A stretch of 64,000 bases of DNA, taken from positions 1-64,000 of the forward strand of contig CACABO010000002.1 in NCBI GenBank assembly GCA_902530745.1, given 5' to 3'. The DNA is from an uncultured Alphaproteobacteria bacterium. Lineage in GTDB: Bacteria > Pseudomonadota > Alphaproteobacteria > HIMB59. This document shows positions 17,074 through 24,998 of the stretch, in pieces (position 1 is the first letter of the stretch; the number at the start of each line of letters is the position of its first letter). Under the pieces are notes generated by a model. That model was not told the origin of the DNA, searched no databases, and worked only from the letters and a program-made list of their open reading frames with translations. A program made the translations under genes and the position numbers.

Positions 17074-17156
17074 ATTTACATTAAAAGAATTTAAAAAAAC
17101 TTACTCTATTTAAAAAAGTTAAATGAATTTCGAATTTTCTAAAAATAAATAGTTAC

Positions 17157-17630
17157 TCAAGCTTTATAAGGAAGTGAAGAGTGATGCAAAACTATTTTTA
17201 ATATGTCATTTTCGGTTTTTTTATATCCCCAGCTCTTATCAACTTTGACAGAGGTTCCCTCTTTGTTTATCAACGTTACCCAACCCATCCACATTGCTAC
17301 ATTTTGATCTATAAACACAGATGATGTTTCTGATTTGACTTCGAGCCAATCTTTAATTCCAAAGCCACTGTCTGTTGGGTACTTTGGGTTATTTCCAACA
17401 AAGTATGAAAGTGCTCCCTCTTTGTTTAATCGAAATGTTTGATTACCGCCACTAAGAGTTGGTTTAAATAATACTGATCCTAACTCAAACCCATAAAGAT
17501 TATCTAACATTTCATTTGCAACTAAAGTAGCTTGATCAATACCTTTTTTTTCATAAGCTTGTGAAATTGCAATCATGCTCTCTCCCCAAGCAATACGAGC
17601 ATTCGTTAAATCATTTTCATTTATTGTCAT
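17157..17630 (-). CDS. NTF2-like (CaMKII-association type) protein
   Basis: This 157-residue cytoplasmic protein begins NARIAWGESMIAISQAYEK. It ends with DKSWGYKK and LKIVLHHSSLPY, the strand pattern and His-His-Ser-Ser motif of the calcium/calmodulin kinase II association-domain branch of the NTF2-like superfamily. Members are often multimeric and can bind small ligands. No catalytic role can be stated. Similar marine proteins may carry misleading cyclohydrolase names. It lies 37 bp downstream of crtE on the same strand, at the end of the unit that diverges from proteorhodopsin. Confidence 0.6.
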   Translation of the reverse strand: MTINENDLTNARIAWGESMIAISQAYEKKGIDQATLVANEMLDNLYGFELGSVLFKPTLSGGNQTFRLNKEGALSYFVGNNPKYPTDSGFGIKDWLEVKSETSSVFIDQNVAMWMGWVTLINKEGTSVKVDKSWGYKKTENDILKIVLHHSSLPYKA

Positions 17631-17667
17631 TGGCTATGTGCTCTTTCATATTTATAAAAATGATTAT

Positions 17668-18567
17668 TCATTTAATACGATTAACTATAAAATTAACAAG
17701 ACTCGACATATATAGCAAGGGTTCCCTCTTTTTATTAAAGAAATTTTGCATTGTTTTGTAATTTCTATTTTGAATCAGTTTTAAATACTTAATACATTCA
17801 GTGCGATTAAGCTTATATGCAATATTTGCTTTTTGTGAGTCTTTTTTAATTTTCTTTCCAACTTTTTTCTCATTGCCCCATCTATCAAGCATATCATCAG
17901 TAACTTGAAAAATTTTTCCAATTGTATCTCCAATTTTTTTTAGTTCTCTTTTTTTATTTAAATTTAATTTTTTTACAGTTAGAAGAAGATTGAAACATAA
18001 ATTGAATAATGCACCTGTTTTTAAAAGATGCATTGTCTCTATATCCTTTATTGTTGAATTTTTTTTCATGTAAATATCCATGGACTGTCCAGCAATTAAA
18101 CCCTCCAAACCGTTAGCTTTTGAAAGCATCTGTATTGATTTGATTTTCTGATTATCAGAGAGATTTTTTGACTCTGCTAGCGTTTTTACTGATAAAACTT
18201 GAAACATATCTCCAGCTAAGACAGCAGTTGCCTCATCAAATTTTTTATGCACAGTTAATTTACCCCTTCTATAGTCATCGTTATCCATGGACGGTAAATC
18301 ATCGTGGATTAGTGAGTGCAGGTGAACACATTCTATCGAAAGGGCAAAGTCATCTAATATTTTCGGCTTAATATTTAAATATAAACCCATTCGACAAAGC
18401 AAGAACGGTCTAATCCTCTTTCCACCAGTTTTGGCAAAATAAATCATTGCCTTCTTAATTCGTTTATCGGGTGACTTTAATTCTTGTATGTGTCTAATAA
18501 GCTTTTTATCAAAATTCAAAGAAAATAATTTAATTTGCTTTTTCTCGAAGTTTTCACTTATTTTCAT
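17668..18567 (-). CDS. crtE: polyprenyl diphosphate synthase, probably GGPP synthase (CrtE)
   Basis: This 299-residue all-helical prenyltransferase condenses isopentenyl diphosphate with allylic diphosphates. The first aspartate-rich motif is LIHDDLPSMDNDDYRRG and the second is FQVTDDMLDRWG. Both are intact, with the DDxxxxD spacing shared by type II GGPP and IspA-type FPP synthases, so sequence alone does not separate these. Being beside crtI, crtB, crtY and blh, and with no other crtE in the window, GGPP supply for carotenoids is the better guess. It follows the small membrane protein by 4 bp. Confidence 0.87.
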   Translation of the reverse strand: MKISENFEKKQIKLFSLNFDKKLIRHIQELKSPDKRIKKAMIYFAKTGGKRIRPFLLCRMGLYLNIKPKILDDFALSIECVHLHSLIHDDLPSMDNDDYRRGKLTVHKKFDEATAVLAGDMFQVLSVKTLAESKNLSDNQKIKSIQMLSKANGLEGLIAGQSMDIYMKKNSTIKDIETMHLLKTGALFNLCFNLLLTVKKLNLNKKRELKKIGDTIGKIFQVTDDMLDRWGNEKKVGKKIKKDSQKANIAYKLNRTECIKYLKLIQNRNYKTMQNFFNKKREPLLYMSSLVNFIVNRIK

Positions 18568-18571
18568 TTAA

Positions 18572-18793
18572 TTACAAGTTATCCAAGTAATGAGAGGTGT
18601 GATTATCGAAAATGAATATAATTACACCTATAAAAACAAGGTAAACAAAGAAATTAATGATTTTCTTAGTTTTTTTGTTATTTATGAAGCTTTTATTAAA
18701 TTTCAGTATTATCCATAGTAATAGTGTGGATAAAAAGAATAAAAACCCATTAAACAGTACACTATCTTGAAAAATAGCCATTTTTTTACCCAC
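18572..18793 (-). CDS. small two-helix membrane protein upstream of crtE
   Basis: This 73-residue protein has two predicted membrane helices (VLFNGFLFFLSTLLLWIIL and IINFFVYLVFIGVIIFIF) separated by a basic loop (NKSFINNKKTKK). No family is recognised. It is the first gene of the unit with crtE, only 4 bp before it, and shares a 139-bp divergent spacer with the proteorhodopsin gene. Translation may begin at Met1 or Met5 (MAIFQDS). The tight coupling suggests a role in the retinal/rhodopsin system, but only context supports that. Confidence 0.6.
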   Translation of the reverse strand: MGKKMAIFQDSVLFNGFLFFLSTLLLWIILKFNKSFINNKKTKKIINFFVYLVFIGVIIFIFDNHTSHYLDNL

Positions 18794-18854
18794 TATACTC
18801 CCAAAATATATTAATAAAAGTCATATTAGGTATTTTTTTTTTGCAATTTATACC

Positions 18855-18860
18855 TATAAT
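18855..18860 (+). promoter_or_regulatory. consensus -10 for proteorhodopsin
   Basis: A perfect TATAAT lies 72 bp before the proteorhodopsin ATG. The -35 region is only a T-tract. It would give a leader of about 65 nt containing a small hairpin (AATCC / GGATT) and ending in a strong ribosome site, AAAAGGAG, 7 bp before ATG. This is one of the few good ribosome sites in the window. Confidence 0.45.
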
Positions 18861-18932
18861 CCCCTGAAATTAACAAATCCTTACATTTAGGATTCTGTTA
18901 TAAGTTTTAGAACTTAAGAAAAGGAGTACTCA

Positions 18933-19700
18933 ATGATTAAGTTTTTAAAATCTATGGCTATCCCAACAGCTGCTCTAGTAGCACTGCCAGGAATAGCTTC
19001 TGCAAGCGTTGGCTTAGCGCCAGACGACTTTGTTGGGATATCTTTTTGGGTTATCTCAATGTGTATGGTTGCCGCTACTGCATTCTTTTTCCTAGAAACT
19101 AACAACGTATCAGGTAAGTGGAAGACATCTCTTGCACTTGGTGGTCTTGTTTGTCTAGTTGCCGCAGTACACTACTTCTATATGAGAGAAGTATGGGTAA
19201 CAACAGGTGATACACCTACTGTTTATAGATATGTTGACTGGTTAATCACTGTTCCATTACAGATGATTGAATTCTACATTATCCTTGCTGCAGTTGCTGC
19301 AGTGTCAGCTGGTATTTTCTGGAGACTGTTAATCGGTACTTTAGTGATGCTTGTTGCTGGTTATGCTGGTGAAGCTGGTTTCATCAACGCATGGGCAGGA
19401 TTCATTGTAGGTCTTGCTGGTTGGGCATACATTTTATATGAAATTTTTGCTGGTGAAGCTGGTAAAGCTGCTGCTGACAAATGTCCTGCAGCTGTTCAAA
19501 CAGCTTTCAACACAATGAGATGGATCGTTACAGTTGGTTGGGCAATTTATCCATTAGGATATTTCTTCGGTTACTTAACTGGAGGAGCTGATGCTGTAAC
19601 TCTAAACGTTATCTATAACGTTGCTGACGTTGTGAATAAGATTGCTTTTGTCGCAGTTATTTGGGCTGCTGCTGTAGCATCTTCAGGCAAAAAAGCTTAA
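18933..19700 (+). CDS. proteorhodopsin, blue-absorbing proton pump type
   Basis: This 255-residue seven-helix light-driven pump has an N-terminal signal-like segment ending near Ala24. Key residues are Asp102 (proton acceptor), Thr106 and Glu113 (donor) in RYVDWLITVPLQMIEF, His80 paired with the acceptor, and Lys236 (DVVNKIAFVAV) for retinal. The DTE triad marks an outward proton pump. Gln110 corresponds to position 105 of the reference protein, and Gln there gives blue absorption, typical of clear open-ocean water. The gene has a strong ribosome site, its own terminator and higher GC than its neighbours, fitting high expression. Retinal can be made by the adjacent crt/blh genes. Confidence 0.98.
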   Translation: MIKFLKSMAIPTAALVALPGIASASVGLAPDDFVGISFWVISMCMVAATAFFFLETNNVSGKWKTSLALGGLVCLVAAVHYFYMREVWVTTGDTPTVYRYVDWLITVPLQMIEFYIILAAVAAVSAGIFWRLLIGTLVMLVAGYAGEAGFINAWAGFIVGLAGWAYILYEIFAGEAGKAAADKCPAAVQTAFNTMRWIVTVGWAIYPLGYFFGYLTGGADAVTLNVIYNVADVVNKIAFVAVIWAAAVASSGKKA

Positions 19701-19720
19701 TAAAGCTTTATAACCTATTT

Positions 19721-19755
19721 AAACCAGGCAAGGCTAACTTGCCTGGTTTTTTTTT
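19721..19755 (+). terminator. intrinsic terminator after proteorhodopsin
   Basis: AAACCAGGCAAG and CTTGCCTGGTTT form a perfect 12-bp stem around GCTAA, followed directly by a T-run ending at 19755. This is the best intrinsic terminator in the window. It separates rhodopsin from the carotenoid genes that begin 28 bp later. Confidence 0.95.
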
Positions 19756-19782
19756 GTCTAAATTTCATATACTTTAACTATC

Positions 19783-21270
19783 TTGAGTAAGAAAGTTGTA
19801 GTTATTGGTGGGGGTTTTGGAGGACTAGCTGCTGCCTTAAGGTGCAGAAAACTTGGTTTTGATGTCACCCTGCTTGAAAGACTTAACATGCTTGGCGGAA
19901 GAGCAAGAGTTTTCGAAAAAGACGGTTATAGACACGATGCTGGACCAACTGTTATAACAGCACCCTTTTTATTTGAAGAACTTTTTGAATTATTTGGTGA
20001 AAACTTAAAAGATCACTTAAATTTTAAATCCTTAGACCCTTGGTACAGATTTTACTTTCACAATGGAAAAACTTTTGATTATCGACCATCTATCGAAGAT
20101 ACAAATAATGAAATAAGAAAATTTGATGAAAATGATGTTGATGGGTATGACAAATTATTAAAAACATCAAAAGATATTTTTGAGATAGGTTTCGAAAAGT
20201 TATCGGATAAGCCATTTATTTCCTTTTGGGAAATGGCAAAGCAAATACCGTCGTTAATAAAACTCAAAAGTTATTTAACAGTTAGTCAATTAGTAAATAG
20301 CAAATTAAAAAATAAGTATCTGCGGAAGGCATTTTCGATACATCCTTTATTAGTTGGGGGCAATCCGTTCACTACAACATCTATATATGCATTAATACAC
20401 TATCTTGAAAGAAAGTGGGGGGTGTACTTTTGCATGGGAGGCACAGGTAAAATTGTGAGAGAGTTAGAAAATTTAATGTTAAGACAGGGTATTACTGTTA
20501 GTAAAGAAACAGATGTAGAGCAAATTTCCATTATAAATGGTAAAGCAGAAAACGTGGTGCTTAATAACGGAAAAAAAATACCTGCAGATCTTGTGATTTG
20601 TAATGCAGATCCCCCTACAGTTTACAGTGAAATGTTACCATTAGAATACTCCAGAGATAGTCTTCTCAAACCTAAGAAATTTACACATTACTCTATGGGC
20701 CTTTATGTTCTTTTTTTTGGATCGAAAAAAAAATTTTCTGATGTCGCTCACCACACTATTTGGATGTCTGAAAGATATAAGGAACTGCTTCACGATATTT
20801 TTGAGAAAAAGATTTTGACAGAGGATTTTTCACTTTATCTTCATCGTCCAACAGCAACAGATGATACTTTTGCACCAGAAGGATGTGATAGTTTTTATGT
20901 TTTATGCCCTGTTCCTAATCTTCAAGGAAATGTTCAATGGAATTCAGAGGGTCCAAAACTTAAGGATAGAATAGTTGAAGCACTGGATAAAACTATTATG
21001 CCAGGACTAAAAGAGAACATTGAGGCAGAATTCTGGATGACTCCTGAGGATTTTAAAAATGATTATAGATCAAAATACGGAGCTGGATTTTCTGTGGCAC
21101 CAATTTTTTCTCAATCGGCATGGTTTCGCTATCACAACAAAGATAAGAAAATACCAAATTTATATTTTTCAACTGCGGGATCACACCCAGGTGCCGGAAT
21201 ACCTGGCGTATTGTGCTCTGCTAAGGTAATAGAGAAGCTTATAATTAAGGATTTCAAAGTTAGTCATTAA
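19783..21270 (+). CDS. crtI: phytoene desaturase
   Basis: This 495-residue FAD-dependent enzyme introduces double bonds into phytoene to give lycopene. It has the N-terminal dinucleotide-binding motif VVVIGGGFGGLAAALRCRKL and the C-terminal CrtI signature AGSHPGAGIPGVLCSAKV. Translation starts at TTG 19783, because no ATG precedes the FAD motif. A TATACT 10 bp before the TTG could give an almost leaderless message, as the rhodopsin terminator blocks most read-through. First gene of crtI-crtB-crtY-blh. Confidence 0.96.
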   Translation: MSKKVVVIGGGFGGLAAALRCRKLGFDVTLLERLNMLGGRARVFEKDGYRHDAGPTVITAPFLFEELFELFGENLKDHLNFKSLDPWYRFYFHNGKTFDYRPSIEDTNNEIRKFDENDVDGYDKLLKTSKDIFEIGFEKLSDKPFISFWEMAKQIPSLIKLKSYLTVSQLVNSKLKNKYLRKAFSIHPLLVGGNPFTTTSIYALIHYLERKWGVYFCMGGTGKIVRELENLMLRQGITVSKETDVEQISIINGKAENVVLNNGKKIPADLVICNADPPTVYSEMLPLEYSRDSLLKPKKFTHYSMGLYVLFFGSKKKFSDVAHHTIWMSERYKELLHDIFEKKILTEDFSLYLHRPTATDDTFAPEGCDSFYVLCPVPNLQGNVQWNSEGPKLKDRIVEALDKTIMPGLKENIEAEFWMTPEDFKNDYRSKYGAGFSVAPIFSQSAWFRYHNKDKKIPNLYFSTAGSHPGAGIPGVLCSAKVIEKLIIKDFKVSH

Positions 21271-21271
21271 G

Positions 21272-22147
21272 GTGACATCATTTAAAACAAATACCTATAG
21301 CATTAAATCGGAAGGTAAAAGTTTTTATTGGGCAAGTTTTTTTTTACCCAAAAAAAATAGAATTGCAGCTTCAAGGCTCTATAGCATATGTCGATATCTA
21401 GATGATGTGGCGGATAATTCGAAGTTAGATACCTCTTCTCAAATAAAAAATATATTTAATCAAATAAAAGAAAATGAGAGCTCTGAGATAAATATCTTTT
21501 TTAAAAAAAATAATATTAACATTGGTATTTTAAAAGATCTAATAGATGGTTTGATCAGCGATCAGCAGAACGTCAGAGTTACAGATGAAAAAGAATTAAT
21601 AGATTACTCATACAAGGTTGCTGGAACAGTGGGTTTGATGATGTTACCAATAATTAATACCAAAGATGCTGAAGCAAGAAAGCATGCTATTGATTTAGGA
21701 ATTGCTATGCAACTAACAAATATTGCAAGGGATGTTTACGAGGACGCAAAAATGAATAGGTTATATCTACCAAAAGAATGGTTAGGACAAGTCTCAATAA
21801 GTGACCTAATAGATAATAAGTTAGATGATCAAAAAAAAAAATTGATTGAATTATCTATTAAAAATTTAATAGAACTCTCTGATAAATTCTATGCAAACGG
21901 TTTTTCTGGTATGAAATTTATTCCTCTTAGAACCAGACTAGCAATATTTTTTGCAGCAAAAATTTACAAAGGGATTGGGGAAAAGATTAAAAGTGGTGGT
22001 TATGTTTACAAGCTTGAAAGAATTTATTTAAACAAATTAGAAAAGTTATGGATTACAATAATTTCTATACCTGAATTTTTATTTTTAAAAAATATTTTTA
22101 AATCCTACAAATCAATTAGGGGCTCATTTAAAAATGAAAATATATGA
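21272..22147 (+). CDS. crtB: phytoene synthase
   Basis: This 291-residue squalene/phytoene synthase joins two GGPP molecules. It has SICRYLDDVADNS (first Asp-rich motif) and TNIARDVYEDAKMNRLYLP (second). Translation starts at GTG 21272, 1 bp after the crtI stop, and it overlaps crtY by 14 bp, so translation is coupled. Length is normal. Confidence 0.95.
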   Translation: MTSFKTNTYSIKSEGKSFYWASFFLPKKNRIAASRLYSICRYLDDVADNSKLDTSSQIKNIFNQIKENESSEINIFFKKNNINIGILKDLIDGLISDQQNVRVTDEKELIDYSYKVAGTVGLMMLPIINTKDAEARKHAIDLGIAMQLTNIARDVYEDAKMNRLYLPKEWLGQVSISDLIDNKLDDQKKKLIELSIKNLIELSDKFYANGFSGMKFIPLRTRLAIFFAAKIYKGIGEKIKSGGYVYKLERIYLNKLEKLWITIISIPEFLFLKNIFKSYKSIRGSFKNENI

Positions 22148-23219
22148 TGTAGCATTTTTGGGCATGGGTGCCAGTGCCCTTGCTACTGCAAAATTAAAGT
22201 ATAAGGGAACAAGTGTTAGTTTAATTGGCATTGATAAAAATTATCATAGCAAAAGAAATAATTTTTTTGCATTTTGGCTGACAGATTGGATGAAAGATTT
22301 TGATAGTCTTGCACAAAAAAAATGGTTTTGCTGGAACTTTTACTTAACAAACAATCATATAAAACATGAAACTAAGAATTTACCCTATTGCACTATAAGA
22401 TACCAAGATTGGAAAAATTATTGCTTAAAAGGCTTAGAAAACTTATCAATTAAAGAGTTCAATGTTCAAAGTATTACGAATTTAAAAAAATACTATGAAA
22501 TCAAGCTAGAGAATGGTGAGGAAATTTTTGCTAAGAAAATTTATGATTCTCGTACACCGAAATTAGAAAATGAAAAAGTAAAACAGCATTTTTTTGGATA
22601 CCTTATAGAAACTAAACAAATGATAAATGGTAATAGTGTGACCTTAATGGATTTTCGCGTTGAGCAAAAAATGGGATTACATTTTATGTATTGTTTACCA
22701 ATAGATGAAAATAGAATGTTAGTTGAGTCAACAGTTTTTTCTTCAGAAATCCAACAGGATGATTGGTATCAAAAACAGATATTAGAATACATTGAGACAA
22801 AATTAAATTTATCTGAATATAAAATAGTTGATGAAGAAAAAGGGGCGTTACCAATGTATGATATTGAAAACAAATCAAGTGAAAATTATATTAATATCGG
22901 TTCAAGAGGTGGTGCCACCAAAATATCAACCGGGTATGCTTTTTCCTTTTTTCTAAAAAACATAATGTTAAATTTTGAAAATATTAATAAAGCTCATCAC
23001 TCATATTTTGATAAATGGATGGATAAGGTATTTGTGAATTATCTGAAAAATAATAGTGGAACAGAGAAGGTTTTTATTAATATGGCTTACTCTTTAAATG
23101 GCAATGAATTTGCATCATTTATGATGGGTGTAGCTGATTTTCCGACAAAATTAAAGGTCATTATGTCAATGCCAAAAATTAAATTTATAAAAAGTGCATT
23201 AAGCACCATTCGTAATTAA
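22134..23219 (+). CDS. crtY: lycopene beta-cyclase
   Basis: This 361-residue flavoprotein-like cyclase converts lycopene to beta-carotene. It begins with the dinucleotide-binding motif VAFLGMGASALATAKL. It contains LMDFRVEQ and LHFMYCLPIDENRMLVEST, conserved in bacterial CrtY proteins, plus NIGSRGGATKISTGYAF near residue 255. It overlaps crtB by 14 bp and its stop touches the blh start with no gap. Confidence 0.93.
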   Translation: MKIYDVAFLGMGASALATAKLKYKGTSVSLIGIDKNYHSKRNNFFAFWLTDWMKDFDSLAQKKWFCWNFYLTNNHIKHETKNLPYCTIRYQDWKNYCLKGLENLSIKEFNVQSITNLKKYYEIKLENGEEIFAKKIYDSRTPKLENEKVKQHFFGYLIETKQMINGNSVTLMDFRVEQKMGLHFMYCLPIDENRMLVESTVFSSEIQQDDWYQKQILEYIETKLNLSEYKIVDEEKGALPMYDIENKSSENYINIGSRGGATKISTGYAFSFFLKNIMLNFENINKAHHSYFDKWMDKVFVNYLKNNSGTEKVFINMAYSLNGNEFASFMMGVADFPTKLKVIMSMPKIKFIKSALSTIRN

Positions 23220-24035
23220 ATGTATGAATTAAGCTTTATATCTTTACTTGCTCTTTGCATGGTTTCATTTATTGGTGTGCCGCATGGTTCATTTGACGGA
23301 GCTGTAGCTGCACTGTTAGGTTATAAGACAAGAAAAGATTTTTTTATATTTGTATTCTTATATTTAATTATTTCTGCAGCAGTGATTATATTTTGGATTT
23401 ATTTTTCCGTAATCGCTTTAATTTTATTCATTTTAATGAGTATCGTTCATTTTGGATTATGTGACTGGTCCTATCTAGGTTTGAAGAAATATAAATGGTC
23501 TGTTTCTTTAACGCATGGTTTAAATATTGTATTTGGGATTATTTTTTTTCACACTAACGAAACATTTGAGATATTTACTTTTTTATCAAATCTATCTTTT
23601 AATCAATTTCAAGAATATCTATATATTATTTACATTTGTTACTTTTTTCTTTTGATTAGATATGCATATTTGGCAATTAAATTTACAAGATTAAGATGGG
23701 GGATATTAGAAATGTCTATTATTTTATTGGTAATATTTTTAACAGAACCGCTCGTGGCATTTTCTATCTATTTTTGTTTCATTCATACTTTTAAACATGT
23801 CAAATCAATATTAAAAGATACATCAAAATATTTATCAAATAACAAATTTATAACGATAACTACCATCTCTTTTACAATCTTAACATGGGTCGGCGGCAGC
23901 TTAGCAATTATCTACCTTCATAAGAGTTTTTCTTTTGATGAGTCTTTTATAAAGACACTGTTTATTGGATTAGCGGCATTAACTCTTCCCCATATGACTT
24001 TAGTAGATATCTTTTATAGAAGAAAATTTAATTGA
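23220..24035 (+). CDS. blh: beta-carotene 15,15'-dioxygenase, Brp/Blh family
   Basis: This 271-residue multi-helix membrane enzyme splits beta-carotene into two retinal molecules for the rhodopsin. Conserved iron-ligand histidines are visible in GVPHGSFDGA, SIVHFGLCDW, FIHTFKHVK and LPHMTLVDI. The ATG follows the crtY stop immediately. Its 3' end overlaps the convergent ispH by 8 bp. This last step completes a retinal pathway in one locus. Confidence 0.95.
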   Translation: MYELSFISLLALCMVSFIGVPHGSFDGAVAALLGYKTRKDFFIFVFLYLIISAAVIIFWIYFSVIALILFILMSIVHFGLCDWSYLGLKKYKWSVSLTHGLNIVFGIIFFHTNETFEIFTFLSNLSFNQFQEYLYIIYICYFFLLIRYAYLAIKFTRLRWGILEMSIILLVIFLTEPLVAFSIYFCFIHTFKHVKSILKDTSKYLSNNKFITITTISFTILTWVGGSLAIIYLHKSFSFDESFIKTLFIGLAALTLPHMTLVDIFYRRKFN

Positions 24036-24966
24036 GAAAATTAGGTATTTTAAATGTGATGTTTTCATCCTCTTTAAAATTTAAAACTTCGATTGCATAA
24101 ACTTTTTTTATCTGATCAATGAATAAATTTAATTGTTCTTCAGGAGCAGATGCACTAGCTGTCAAACCTATTGTATTAAATTCTGATAAATTTGAATAAT
24201 CAAAGTCGTTTATATTTTCAACTAGTTCACTATGTTTACAACCAAATCTTTTAGCAGTTTCGACTAACCTAATTGAATTGGAACTATTGTGGGCACCAAT
24301 CACATAAAAAGCATCAACATTTTTAGACATTTCTTGTACAGATAATTGTCTATTTGAAGTTGCATAGCAAATATCAGACTTTTTAGGAGCTAGAATTGAA
24401 GGAAATTTTTTTTCTAAAGCATCAACAATACTTTGTGTATCAAAAACTGATAAGGTTGTTTGTGTTATATAGGCAAGTTTTTGATTTGATGGGAAATATA
24501 ATTTTTCAACATCCTCAATATTTTGAACTAAAGTTAAATTGCTAATATCCTTGAGCTGTCCAGCTGTCCCGTCAACTTCAGGGTGATGTTCATGACCGAT
24601 CATAATTATCTTATATTCGTTTTTTTCTAATTGAATTATTTCTTTATGAATCTTACTGACTAATGGGCAGATGGCATCATAAAATAATAGATTATAATCT
24701 TTGGCTTTGTTAATTACTCTTTGTGCAACACCGTGCGCAGAAAAAATTACTGGTTGTTTTGTATTTTTAGGAATTTCTTCTAACGAGTCTACGAATACAA
24801 CACCTTTTTCTCTCAAATTATTGACAACAAATTTATTATGAACAATCTCATGACGTACATAAACTGGAGCTCCATATTTCAAAAGGCTTTTTTCGACCAT
24901 TTCAACAGCTCTCTCAACTCCAGCACAAAAACCTCTGTGTTTGGCAGTTATAATCTTTTTAACCAC
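24028..24966 (-). CDS. ispH: 4-hydroxy-3-methylbut-2-enyl diphosphate reductase
   Basis: This 312-residue [4Fe-4S] enzyme carries out the last step of the MEP pathway, producing IPP and DMAPP. It begins KHRGFCAGVERAVEMVE with the first cluster Cys, has FSAHGV, YDAICPLVSK (second Cys) and SDICYATSNRQ (third Cys). It faces blh with an 8-bp overlap. Its presence beside the crt genes puts precursor supply close to carotenoid synthesis, although in alphaproteobacteria it is a housekeeping gene. Confidence 0.97.
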   Translation of the reverse strand: MVKKIITAKHRGFCAGVERAVEMVEKSLLKYGAPVYVRHEIVHNKFVVNNLREKGVVFVDSLEEIPKNTKQPVIFSAHGVAQRVINKAKDYNLLFYDAICPLVSKIHKEIIQLEKNEYKIIMIGHEHHPEVDGTAGQLKDISNLTLVQNIEDVEKLYFPSNQKLAYITQTTLSVFDTQSIVDALEKKFPSILAPKKSDICYATSNRQLSVQEMSKNVDAFYVIGAHNSSNSIRLVETAKRFGCKHSELVENINDFDYSNLSEFNTIGLTASASAPEEQLNLFIDQIKKVYAIEVLNFKEDENITFKIPNFLN

Positions 24967-24998
24967 GGTAAATTGTTATCATATTATTAAGAGAAAAA

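Noticed and set aside
19771-19776. TATACT as a dedicated crtI promoter
   Set aside because: No matching -35 at a usual distance; mentioned only as a possibility.
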